15,395 nt of DNA from Candidatus Poseidoniaceae archaeon (GTDB taxonomy: Archaea > Thermoplasmatota > Poseidoniia > Poseidoniales > Poseidoniaceae), in NCBI GenBank assembly GCA_013329925.1, contig DUJK01000046.1, positions 1 to 15,395 of the forward strand, read 5' to 3'. Under the pieces are notes generated by a model. It saw only the letters and a list, made by a program, of their open reading frames with translations. It made no database searches and was not told the origin of the DNA. Of the stretch, positions 9,101-15,239 are shown piece by piece. The translations under genes and the position numbers were made by a program. Numbering within the stretch: position 1 is the stretch's first letter; every line of letters begins with the position of its first letter.

Positions 9101-11171
9101 CAGTTATTTTGATTGAACCAGTACTAGCCATTCTTACTGGAATGGTAATTTCTCGTAATCCATTGGTGGCAACAGAGTTCATTAATCCATTATTGATTCC
9201 GATTATTAGTGGGTCTGTACCCGAAAAGTCAAGATTCAATGCCCCATCATAAGTTGCCATGAAACCTCCGGCATGGAGATTTGTCGCTGTTGTTGAAGAG
9301 CCCAATTTAACAGTTAATTCTGCTAATTCAAAACCATTTAGATCGAGGTCTGCAGGCGACTGTGTTAGCATATTGTTGATATCGGAAAGTTGGGATGGGT
9401 TCATGCGGATTGTAGTTGTTGAAGAAAAATCATCTAATGAACTTGTTAAGATGTCTTGAGAACCCATTGAAACTGTCAAAAATGGATTGACAAAAGGCGT
9501 ATTAGGGCTTGCAACTGCGAATTCAAAATTATCAATACCCGATATTGGCAAATAAATCGAAAATTCTGCTGGTGAAGAAGCTGTTGATTGCTTCACAGAC
9601 CAAAAAGCGCCATCAGAAAGACGTTCTTGTAATCCCAGTTTCCCGACTCCTATTTTATCCATGGTCCAATCCGCAATATTATCAAGTCCAATATCTAATT
9701 CTAATCCCTCAACTATACTTGTTCTTACCATCTCAACAGATAATTTTTCTAAAACCCAATTATTACCGTTACCTGCCACTTTTAGCATTACGTCAAAATG
9801 AGGTTTATCGAATGAAATAAGAGTATTATTTGGTAATTGATTCCAACTCGTACCAGAGTTTAATGAATATTGTAGTTGGGCTGATCCTGTTAGATATGAC
9901 TGAGATTTAATCCCCACAAATCCACTACGCATGTAATATTCTGTAGTTTGTACTGAACCTGAACCACTAATCTGCCCTGAACTCCATGAACTCCCACTAA
10001 AGGACCAACCTTTTGACGCAGGATTTGTGTCAAAATCATCCTCGATTAAACCATCAAAATGAATACCGTGAATTACTGGAAGTGAACCGGTTGTTGTTGC
10101 CATATCAATCTGCATCTTGACCAGAGGATAGGTTTTCCAATCTAGAATACCAAAATCCATTTCTGTAACTGTAAGTTCACTAAAACCAGGTATTATTTGG
10201 TCATTGGATGCATCCAATAGACTCCATTCAAAATCAGAATCGACAGGTATGTATGCATCCATGTACATGAAACCATAGGACCTAGGCTCTCCTTGGCCGC
10301 TTAAAGACGGACCAAAAGCAGGAGATATCCAAGAACCGATACCGTTTCCAGCGCCGCCAGTGGGGGTGATTGTAATATCATCAATCCAAGCGGTATCAGA
10401 ACCTGAATTCACACTACCATCCTTGGCATATTTCCAAGTTAGAGTCTGAACATTTGCTGCGATTGTGAAAGAGTGTGTACCACTAGTGACTCCAGACCAG
10501 CGTTGATTATAGCCACTTGACCTTGTGCATCCGGTATTGTCAATACAGAATACAAGGTAATCAAAACTACTTTCTGAAGATACCTCATACAAAAATTCCC
10601 CAGACCCTGCTGGAATACTAGATACGTCTAAACTGATAGATGTTTCTTGACTGCTTGAAATTGTGCCTGCCTTCGCGGTTTGGGAGCCTGATAAGACTCT
10701 AGTGTTTTGAATTTGCCAGTTTGATACTCCCCCTAATGTCCATTCAGGTCCAAATGTACCGCTTTCAAAATCCCATGACCATTCTTGTGGTAATAATGAC
10801 AAAGAACTGGTATTTACATTGACACCTTGAAATGAACTTGAACTGGAGAAATCACTAGCATCTGTGAATGAATAAGCTGTAGAGGTAGACAGCGCAGATG
10901 GCTCCATATCAACACTCATAGTTTGAACTACTTGGCCGTCTGGCACTGCCACAGAAACTTTCTCTACTGCACCATCAGGATATGAACCAATTGACACAGT
11001 GGTTGACTGACCAAGTGGAGTTGCTTGATTAGTGATGATTTCTTCAATGACTTGTTCTTCTTGATTATCAAAATAATAACTTTGGGTAGAGATTGCGAAT
11101 ATCAGGAGCATTGTAATTGCCAAAACTTTGCCGCCCACTGTGCCCCCCATGAGAAGAGTACGAAATATCAC
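6165..11171 (-). CDS. Giant cell-surface protein, multi-domain, with C-terminal membrane anchor (1668 aa)
   Basis: A signal-type hydrophobic segment (about 13-30) leads into a 1550-residue extracytoplasmic region rich in Ser, Thr, Gly and Asn. One membrane helix (about 1598-1620) and a 48-residue Gln/Asn-rich tail, presumably cytoplasmic, end the protein. Recognisable parts: a MAM/jelly-roll-like domain (about 131-270, ending GSDTAWIDDI); a second similar beta domain (about 376-480); Ig-like repeats with D-x-AGN motifs at 1069-1073 and 1456-1460; a textbook EF-hand loop D1016-INMNGEIDLG-E1027; and a CARDB-like domain (about 1487-1582). The only six cysteines lie in three local pairs (C209/C215, C763/C778, C1160/C1172), suggesting disulfides. 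A role in adhesion, surface coat or polymer binding is likely, but no enzyme motif was found. The start is GTG, with GGAGAAAGG at 11180-11188 upstream. Confidence 0.85.
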   Translation of the reverse strand: MIFRTLLMGGTVGGKVLAITMLLIFAISTQSYYFDNQEEQVIEEIITNQATPLGQSTTVSIGSYPDGAVEKVSVAVPDGQVVQTMSVDMEPSALSTSTAYSFTDASDFSSSSSFQGVNVNTSSLSLLPQEWSWDFESGTFGPEWTLGGVSNWQIQNTRVLSGSQTAKAGTISSSQETSISLDVSSIPAGSGEFLYEVSSESSFDYLVFCIDNTGCTRSSGYNQRWSGVTSGTHSFTIAANVQTLTWKYAKDGSVNSGSDTAWIDDITITPTGGAGNGIGSWISPAFGPSLSGQGEPRSYGFMYMDAYIPVDSDFEWSLLDASNDQIIPGFSELTVTEMDFGILDWKTYPLVKMQIDMATTTGSLPVIHGIHFDGLIEDDFDTNPASKGWSFSGSSWSSGQISGSGSVQTTEYYMRSGFVGIKSQSYLTGSAQLQYSLNSGTSWNQLPNNTLISFDKPHFDVMLKVAGNGNNWVLEKLSVEMVRTSIVEGLELDIGLDNIADWTMDKIGVGKLGLQERLSDGAFWSVKQSTASSPAEFSIYLPISGIDNFEFAVASPNTPFVNPFLTVSMGSQDILTSSLDDFSSTTTIRMNPSQLSDINNMLTQSPADLDLNGFELAELTVKLGSSTTATNLHAGGFMATYDGALNLDFSGTDPLIIGINNGLMNSVATNGLREITIPVRMASTGSIKITVNSLTYSPSISPVSITVSNVTDTFTPSMNWIDVKSTFDFSTVGISNPYDYARANSWLVDFNLIGKENSAQLRCSTLALPIIGPAVSSCINSGVQLIWSDLGTNGAVMMTDSAALLEITHRFKFPVEWDDEEFLVVSTNLVSSSGPMLPVSKSFGLGNSLGVENDISVKDWEVVGLNGFGSDINYPYLKKGEPVTVQVHLGFEGNEGTSPRTGHALVRLLVEGNEYGSSSIINDGVASIQWVVPSIGEDVDLEIDVLPLKNQDVSYEVPRQIEFGFDSVSPQLLYMNVDEFDHFESSPSKVLEFTITDRPVLPSQAEINIWRSWIDDINMNGEIDLGEFSSKELHMPENLMTLEGVYSYILDTSSAPDGGYVRGWITVADSAGNILPNSGNLTNPLFNLLISSDGSPQLGYSELAWEFGNLPWLHPGENITIQIPVWDKNGVTDITDIEFDLSINQPDSSTIFWNRQTDICSSSTLYIEILTCSMVGDTGTGLFTNSGQFSVTFQLKWGFDPDDSIIRTPNLILSDLKGQSTVIQLTELNWRYSGEMSVDRSSIEYSIIGNNDSSSGAWVKAREEIDISGKLEWIKTGRVVNQDLQLMYNLGLNIANVEYSSSMFNGTIISPASSGNYALDISLLNAPNGASITAPSSPLLWFIVDDEAPSIVNIESPSLAEDIKENQWSDLKLKFTMSENLFLDQESVTLSWEVHRSGFGFASSSIANGTDLIQILGGQPFGDMINAEISIDLDSVIPVETRTESLELRIWISGSDMAGNTFGSVSNEIFSPFAVWQLEQQLPEYVLTQPSIGTNNDVNVGTPLDLSVVIQNIGQSDGFAQLRVERVESNGARTIIHTQEVKVQSGGSGFFNHRWTPDRDGSMWIEFIIVGGPTSQTETFYASDGESDGFFGGIAEINPILLVVIFLLIASLIGLIVFGLRTPNANNNQRLVANKNYQNVTGQIPMPQQDSHYAQQQVVTSPGDNPYQ

Positions 11172-11179
11172 AGGTCAAA

Positions 11180-11208
11180 ACCTTTCTCCATAAAATCCGA
11201 AAAATAGC
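11180..11208 (-). promoter_or_regulatory. Start region of the surface-protein gene: ribosome binding site and TATA-like box
   Basis: On the minus strand GGAGAAAGG (11180-11188) lies 8 nt before the GTG start and is the best ribosome binding site nearby. CTATTTTT (11200-11207) is a TATA-like sequence. At normal archaeal spacing it would start transcription near 11177, which would leave the ribosome binding site out of the mRNA. One of the two readings is therefore wrong, or a second promoter exists. The gap to rpiA (11172-11248) also has to hold the divergent rpiA promoter, which I cannot place. Confidence 0.3.
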
Positions 11209-11248
11209 CAAACGCAATACTCAATAGCCTGCTTATTTGTCAACAGCC

Positions 11249-11956
11249 ATGGACAAGGTTGAACAACTCAAGCAGCAAGCAGGGATTGCAGCTTGTAAAT
11301 ACGTCAAATCTGGTATGAAAGTTGGTTTAGGAACTGGTTCAACTGTCAAATATACTGTACTTGAATTAGGTAGAATGATTGCCGAGGAAGGTATGGAGAT
11401 TGTTGGAGTACCAACCTCTCTAGCCACACAAAAGCTTGCTATTGAAGTTGGAATACCGCTTGTTGAATTATCTGATTGTACACATTTGGACATTGTTATA
11501 GATGGCGCAGATGAATTTGACCCTGAATTTAATTTAATTAAAGGCGGAGGTGCTGCTTTACTAAGAGAAAAGATAGTCGCTCAAGAATCAAAGGCAATGG
11601 TTGTTGTAGCAGATCAAAGAAAACAAGTAGATGCTCTTGGGGCATTTCCGTTACCAATAGAAATTACACCATTTTCATTCGAGGCAACTATTAGACAACT
11701 TTCCCGCTTACTTGATTGCCGAGTTAATTGTCGAATGTCCGGTGATAATCCAGTAATCACCGATAATGGGAATTATATCGCAGATGCCCATTGTGGTCCT
11801 ACCTTAACAAATCCAAATCAAACTGAAATCGAAGTTCTCAAAATAGCCGGCGTAGTCCAAGTTGGGTTATTCAATGAAATGTGCGATGCGGTAATCTTAG
11901 CCAACAATAGTGGTGTAGAATTACTGGTTAATCCAAAAGGTAGACTTGTTGAATAG
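11249..11956 (+). CDS. rpiA: Ribose-5-phosphate isomerase A
   Basis: A 235-residue RpiA, the expected family length, which interconverts ribose 5-phosphate and ribulose 5-phosphate to supply ribose for nucleotides. The phosphate-binding start VGLGTGSTV (25-33), DGADEFDP (85-92), KGGGAALLREK (98-108) and the C-terminal NNSGVELL (219-226) are all present. The catalytic set known from E. coli RpiA (D81, D84, K94, E103) matches D85, D88, K98 and E107 with identical spacing. I chose the ATG at 11249 over an in-frame TTG at 11237, since the family begins close to this point; no ribosome binding site is visible, so the message may be leaderless. It is divergent from the surface-protein gene and is followed 46 nt later by tRNA-Lys on the same strand, which has its own TATA box. 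Confidence 0.95.
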   Translation: MDKVEQLKQQAGIAACKYVKSGMKVGLGTGSTVKYTVLELGRMIAEEGMEIVGVPTSLATQKLAIEVGIPLVELSDCTHLDIVIDGADEFDPEFNLIKGGGAALLREKIVAQESKAMVVVADQRKQVDALGAFPLPIEITPFSFEATIRQLSRLLDCRVNCRMSGDNPVITDNGNYIADAHCGPTLTNPNQTEIEVLKIAGVVQVGLFNEMCDAVILANNSGVELLVNPKGRLVE

Positions 11957-11972
11957 AAATTCTTCGATGAAT

Positions 11973-11981
11973 AATTAAATA
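11973..11981 (+). promoter_or_regulatory. TATA box of the tRNA-Lys gene
   Basis: AATTAAATA lies about 26 nt upstream of the first base of the mature tRNA, the usual archaeal spacing. It is flanked by short inverted arms CTTCG (11962-11966) and CGAAG (11982-11986), which may be chance. Confidence 0.55.
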
Positions 11982-12002
11982 CGAAGTGTGGCAGGGCGAA
12001 GT

Positions 12003-12076
12003 GGGCCTGTAGCTTAGTCAGGTAGAGCGACGGACTCTTAATCCGTCGGTCGCGGGTTCGAACCCCGTCAGGCCCG
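12003..12076 (+). tRNA. tRNA-Lys (anticodon CTT)
   Basis: A complete 74-nt cloverleaf without intron. The acceptor stem is GGGCCTG/CAGGCCC. The D stem GCTT/GAGC has one G-T pair. The anticodon stem ACGGA/TCCGT has the loop CTCTTAA with anticodon CTT at 12037-12039, reading AAG. The T arm is GCGGG-TTCGAAC-CCCGT, and the discriminator base is G at 12076. CCA is not encoded and must be added after transcription. The 3' end directly abuts the stop codon of the convergent sodX gene with no spacer, so any 3' trailer is antisense to sodX. Confidence 0.97.
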
Positions 12077-12361
12077 CTAGTCCAAAACTGCGATTACGGT
12101 AGAGATATTGATAGAACCAAAATTATGAGAATCATTACTGGCGCTAGGGTCTGGATTGTCTCCTTCGACAAATAACAAATCCTCAACTATAGACTTCACC
12201 CGCTTTATCAAAATATTCTTTTTGTCAAATGGACTAGTGAAAACGATAATTTGCCCTTCTAGGACAGTCTCACCTTGATAAGAATTACCGGTAACTACAT
12301 CGCCATCTTTGAGGGTAGGCCACATACTATCACCCCGAACGGTGACAGATAATTTTTCCAT
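12077..12361 (-). CDS. sodX: Nickel superoxide dismutase maturation protease, S24/S26 signal-peptidase-like
   Basis: A 94-residue peptidase of the signal peptidase/LexA-like clan with no membrane anchor, so probably cytoplasmic. The catalytic Ser is S12 in VRGDSMWPTLKDGD (8-21), the usual SMxPT box. The general base Lys is K53 in LIKRV (51-55). The last family box is GDNPDPSASNDS (67-78). The family known beside NiSOD genes removes the NiSOD leader so that His becomes residue 1 and can bind nickel. That role is strongly supported here, because the gene starts 4 nt after the sodN stop on the same strand, indicating co-transcription and likely translational coupling. Length and lack of a membrane segment fit SodX rather than a general signal peptidase. 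The stop codon TAG directly touches the 3' end of the convergent tRNA-Lys. Confidence 0.9.
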   Translation of the reverse strand: MEKLSVTVRGDSMWPTLKDGDVVTGNSYQGETVLEGQIIVFTSPFDKKNILIKRVKSIVEDLLFVEGDNPDPSASNDSHNFGSINISTVIAVLD

Positions 12362-12365
12362 AAAA

Positions 12366-12800
12366 TCAACTAGCGCGAATCCAAGGGACTTCTCGCCCTT
12401 TTACTTGCCAAAACATGTTATGGATTGCCTCTACAGCATCCATAAGTTCTTGCGCATGTTCTGAGGAAACCTCAACCTTGCACGCACTGCATAGTTTAGC
12501 AGCCTGCCAAAACACGTTGTGAAGGTCTGGATTGGCTTCCAAGTGTTGCGGCTTGAAAAAGTCAGTCCATAAGACCAATAATTCTTCTTTGCACTTATGT
12601 GCTTCTTCTTCTTTGATTGCCGCATATCTACTCATGGTATTGATGTAAGTTGCAGAACCAGAATCTGTTGAATGATTGGCTGCTAGAGTTAGCATCTTTT
12701 TAGTCATTGATTGTACTGCTTCTGCTGCTACTCTTGCGCTAGCTGGGTCATATACACCACATGGTCCATCACAATGTGCGTTTGCTTCTATTGCTGTCAT
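12366..12800 (-). CDS. sodN: Nickel-containing superoxide dismutase (NiSOD) precursor
   Basis: A 144-residue precursor of NiSOD, which converts superoxide to oxygen and hydrogen peroxide. The nickel hook HCDGPCGVY (9-17) matches His1-Cys2-x-x-Pro5-Cys6-Gly7-x-Tyr9 of the mature enzyme exactly. Cleavage after A8 would yield a 136-residue four-helix-bundle subunit. The VLWTDFFKPQHL stretch (76-87) is also family-typical. Unlike the Streptomyces enzyme as I recall it, this one has further cysteines (C70, C104, C107, the last two as CSAC), and the overall wording looks like marine cyanobacterial NiSOD, pointing to possible gene transfer. I chose ATG 12800, which has a TATA box at leaderless spacing. 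An in-frame TTG 30 nt upstream would give an 18-residue leader. sodX follows after 4 nt; carbamate kinase lies upstream on the same strand. Confidence 0.95.
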   Translation of the reverse strand: MTAIEANAHCDGPCGVYDPASARVAAEAVQSMTKKMLTLAANHSTDSGSATYINTMSRYAAIKEEEAHKCKEELLVLWTDFFKPQHLEANPDLHNVFWQAAKLCSACKVEVSSEHAQELMDAVEAIHNMFWQVKGREVPWIRAS

Positions 12801-12820
12801 AATCTCGACCAAGAGCAACC

Positions 12821-12830
12821 GATTTATCAA
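12821..12830 (-). promoter_or_regulatory. TATA box of the sodN-sodX unit
   Basis: TTGATAAATC on the minus strand is centred about 26 nt before the sodN ATG. This predicts a leaderless sodN-sodX transcript separate from carbamate kinase, whose stop is 10 nt further upstream. The fit also argues against the upstream TTG start, which would overlap the box. Confidence 0.5.
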
Positions 12831-12839
12831 TCTGTGGTT

Positions 12840-13751
12840 TCACTTGGACATTATTGTTGTTCCTGATTCCCCTCGAAGAGATTTCAAAGCATCGCCTGGC
12901 TGGCATAATATTGCGGTAAGAGCAGGATTGTGTAAACATGCTTCCATTAAACTACCAATCTTTGGACCCATAGACCCCTTAGGAAATTCTCCTTGCTCCA
13001 TGTATTGTTCGCACTGGTCAATTGTGAGTTGTTGATGTGACTTTTCATTTGGAGTTCCAAAACCAGTCTTTACAGAATCAACAGCAGTGGAAATAATTAA
13101 TGCATCAGCGCTTAGTTTTATTGCGATTAAAGATGAGAGGCGATCTTTATCAATTACTGCGGGGACACCAACATAGTGGTTTTCTTGCTTCACAACTGGT
13201 ATCCCTCCCCCACCTCCACAGATAACTACGGCTCTTAGTTCGACTAATTTTTTAATCACTTCAATATCTAAAACATTCATTGGTAGAGGACTGGCCACGA
13301 CCCTTCTTGGCCCGTTGGCTGTTTCTGCAATATCCCAATCAGCAGTCATCACAACTTTATCAGACAAGATAGGACCTACTGGTTTTGTTGGAAGTTGAAA
13401 TCCTGCGTCGTTAATATCGACCTCAACTCTAGTGATAATACAAACTGTTCTTTCTGGTCGGCGCCTCTTCATCAAAATAGAATCAAGATTTAACGCTAAA
13501 GAGTGACCAATCATCCCTTGTGTTGCTGAAACCCAACTATCCATGCTGTGCGAGAAATTTTCGTCCATTTCCATCAAATGCCCTACTTGCGGACCGTTTC
13601 CATGGGTGAGAATCACACTCCAACCCGATTCTAATAAATCTACTACATCACTCATAACTCTGGCCAGAGTTTCCTCGGCTTCACCCGATTTTGTCGAAGA
13701 TGGATTTTGCAATGCATTGCCGCCAATTGCATAGACTACCACCTTCTGCAT
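12840..13751 (-). CDS. arcC: Carbamate kinase
   Basis: A 303-residue amino-acid-kinase-family enzyme of normal carbamate kinase length, catalysing the reversible ATP + carbamate = ADP + carbamoyl phosphate. Motifs in order are AIGGNAL (8-14), THGNGPQVG (49-57), the substrate-loop KPVGP (123-127), CGGGGGIPVV (178-187), VIDKDRLSSLIA (199-210) and GSMGPKIG (259-266). K123, K202 and K264 are the lysines expected to contact phosphates. No arginine deiminase, ornithine carbamoyltransferase or other carbamoyl-phosphate gene is in the window. So the direction (ATP from carbamoyl phosphate, or carbamoyl phosphate synthesis) cannot be told from context. Distant relatives such as isopentenyl phosphate kinase are less likely given the carbamate-kinase-specific motifs. 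The ATG at 13751 is the only good start; no ribosome binding site is clear. Confidence 0.93.
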   Translation of the reverse strand: MQKVVVYAIGGNALQNPSSTKSGEAEETLARVMSDVVDLLESGWSVILTHGNGPQVGHLMEMDENFSHSMDSWVSATQGMIGHSLALNLDSILMKRRRPERTVCIITRVEVDINDAGFQLPTKPVGPILSDKVVMTADWDIAETANGPRRVVASPLPMNVLDIEVIKKLVELRAVVICGGGGGIPVVKQENHYVGVPAVIDKDRLSSLIAIKLSADALIISTAVDSVKTGFGTPNEKSHQQLTIDQCEQYMEQGEFPKGSMGPKIGSLMEACLHNPALTAILCQPGDALKSLRGESGTTIMSK

Positions 13752-13762
13752 GAAATATGGTT

Positions 13763-13806
13763 ACTAGTGACTAGTTTGAGGTTTTCTATCAATTAAACAA
13801 TTAAAC
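13763..13806. promoter_or_regulatory. Divergent promoter region of arcC and asnS with short repeats
   Basis: The 132-nt gap between the divergent arcC and asnS starts holds two copies of the palindrome ACTAGT separated by one base (13763-13775). It also holds a perfect 8-bp tandem repeat of AATTAAAC (13791-13806). The second AATTAAAC copy is a usable TATA-like box for plus-strand transcription starting near 13828-13833. The opposite strand reads TTTAATTGATAG here and could serve arcC. A shared regulator site at ACTAGT is possible but inferred only from symmetry and position. Confidence 0.35.
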
Positions 13807-13883
13807 AGTCATTTTGAATCTAAGTTTGTCTGTTGAAGGGTGAGTTTCAATTACCGGACATTATACGGAGTAATGGCGAGGAT

Positions 13884-15230
13884 ATGAAGACAATTTGGAT
13901 TTCGGATGTACTTGAAGGTAAATTTGATGGTCAAAATATTGAATTGAAAGGTTGGATAAAGCGTTCGCGTGGCTCTAATAAAATCCGCTTTTTAGTCCTT
14001 AGAGACTCCACTGGGTCAATACAATGTGTTGGGAAAAAGGATACGTTGGGAGAAGATGCTTTTGAGCAATTAAAGTCTGCACTAATAGAATCATCAATCA
14101 TAATCAATGGTGTAGTAAATCCTGACGAAAGAGCTGATGGCGGATATGAATTAGTAATTCAATCTATAGAAATTATTGGTCCGGTAAATCCAGAGACGCC
14201 ATTCCCGATTACTGAATCAGCAATGGCTGCGGCAGATGGAGGAGAAACTGAGTTTCTGTTAGACAATCGTCACCTGTATCTTCGCACATCAAGGATGACC
14301 ACGATGCTGAAAATTAGAAGTTCGGTTTTTGGTGCAATTCACTCATATTTTAGAGATCAGGATTTCATTGAATATCAAGCTCCTAATTTTGTTGCAGGGG
14401 CTGTTGAAGGTGGCTCAACACTTTTTGAAGTACCATATTTCCCTACTGAAAAGAATCCAGAGAGAAAAGCCTATCTTACCCAGTCATGGCAATTATACGC
14501 TGAAGCGGCTATGCCCGCCCTTGAAAGGCTCTATACCATTGCCCCATCATTTAGAGCCGAAAAATCTCGTACTAGAAGGCATTTAACTGAGTTCTGGCAT
14601 GCTGAAATGGAAGTTGCATGGGCTAATAATCATGAAATTATGAGTTATGGTGAGGGCGTAGTAAGAAAAATTGCCAATACACTGTTGGAAGAACGAAGTG
14701 CAGAATTGGAATCTCTTGACCGAGACCTAGAAACAATTGCTCGTTATGCAGATTCAAAGTTCCCAAGAATCAGATATGATGAGGCGGTAGAAACACTGCA
14801 AGGTATGGGAGTTGAAATTGAATGGGGACAAGATTTAGATTATTCCAAGGAGAAGGTTTTGACCCAGGACTTTGATGTACCTCATTTCCTAACCCATTAC
14901 CCTAAGATAGCTAAGCCATTCTATCACCGTGTTGACCCGGATGATGAGAATTATGTTTTGTGCCATGATCTACTGGCGCCAGAAGGATATGGCGAAATTA
15001 TCGGTGGTGGCGAAAGAACATGGTCAGAAGAAGAAATTCTGGCTCGTATTGATGAAGAAGGGACACCAAGGGAGCCATACCAATTTTACATCGACACACG
15101 AACTTACGGTGGAGTCCCACATGGTGGATTTGGACTGGGTGTTGACAGAGTATGCTCTTGGTTAACTGGGGCAGACCACATTAGAGAAGTAATACCATTC
15201 CCTAGAGATTCACGAAGAATTACTCCTTGA
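13884..15230 (+). CDS. asnS: Asparaginyl-tRNA synthetase
   Basis: A 448-residue class IIb synthetase that charges tRNA-Asn with asparagine. An N-terminal OB-fold anticodon domain (about 16-105, with IKRSRGSNKIRFLVLRD) precedes the catalytic core. Motif 2 is FRAEKSRTRRHLTEFWHAEMEVAW (223-246); the EFWHAE context and the ending DHIREVIPFPRDSRRITP favour AsnRS over AspRS, as in archaeal AsnRS. Motif 3 is GGFGLGVDRVCSWLTG (414-429). I place the start at ATG 13884, with GGCGAGG just before it. An in-frame TTG at 13833 would add 17 residues that do not resemble the family. The gene is divergent from arcC and is followed 9 nt later by a Rossmann-fold gene with a strong ribosome binding site, so the two are likely co-transcribed. 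A dedicated AsnRS means the cell need not rely on transamidation for Asn-tRNA. Confidence 0.93.
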   Translation: MKTIWISDVLEGKFDGQNIELKGWIKRSRGSNKIRFLVLRDSTGSIQCVGKKDTLGEDAFEQLKSALIESSIIINGVVNPDERADGGYELVIQSIEIIGPVNPETPFPITESAMAAADGGETEFLLDNRHLYLRTSRMTTMLKIRSSVFGAIHSYFRDQDFIEYQAPNFVAGAVEGGSTLFEVPYFPTEKNPERKAYLTQSWQLYAEAAMPALERLYTIAPSFRAEKSRTRRHLTEFWHAEMEVAWANNHEIMSYGEGVVRKIANTLLEERSAELESLDRDLETIARYADSKFPRIRYDEAVETLQGMGVEIEWGQDLDYSKEKVLTQDFDVPHFLTHYPKIAKPFYHRVDPDDENYVLCHDLLAPEGYGEIIGGGERTWSEEEILARIDEEGTPREPYQFYIDTRTYGGVPHGGFGLGVDRVCSWLTGADHIREVIPFPRDSRRITP

Positions 15231-15236
15231 GGTGGT
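15229..15236 (+). promoter_or_regulatory. Shine-Dalgarno site of the last gene
   Basis: GAGGTGGT overlaps the last two bases of the asnS stop codon and lies 3 nt before the ATG at 15240. It is the clearest ribosome binding site in the window and fits an internal gene of an operon, in contrast to the leaderless-looking first genes. Confidence 0.6.
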
Positions 15237-15239
15237 AAA

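Noticed and set aside
11168..11191. Seven-codon mini-ORF (MEKGFDL) whose TGA overlaps the GTG start of the surface protein
   Set aside because: It would suggest translational coupling, but its ATG sits beside the likely ribosome binding site and the TATA-like box predicts a transcript start downstream of it. Most likely chance.
12003..12076. tRNA-Lys as an integration site for a mobile element
   Set aside because: No integrase, no repeat of the tRNA 3' end nearby and no compositional shift; the flanks are ordinary core genes.
12077..12361. General type I signal peptidase or LexA/phage repressor peptidase
   Set aside because: It has no membrane anchor and no DNA-binding domain, and it lies 4 nt after sodN, which fits the NiSOD maturation protease.
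13833..13883. Upstream TTG extension of asnS by 17 residues
   Set aside because: The added residues do not resemble family N-termini, and the ATG at 13884 has a GGCGAGG ribosome binding site.
13884..15230. Aspartyl-tRNA synthetase instead of asparaginyl
   Set aside because: The motif 2 context TEFWHAEMEVAW and the C-terminal IPFPRDSRRITP ending match AsnRS rather than AspRS.
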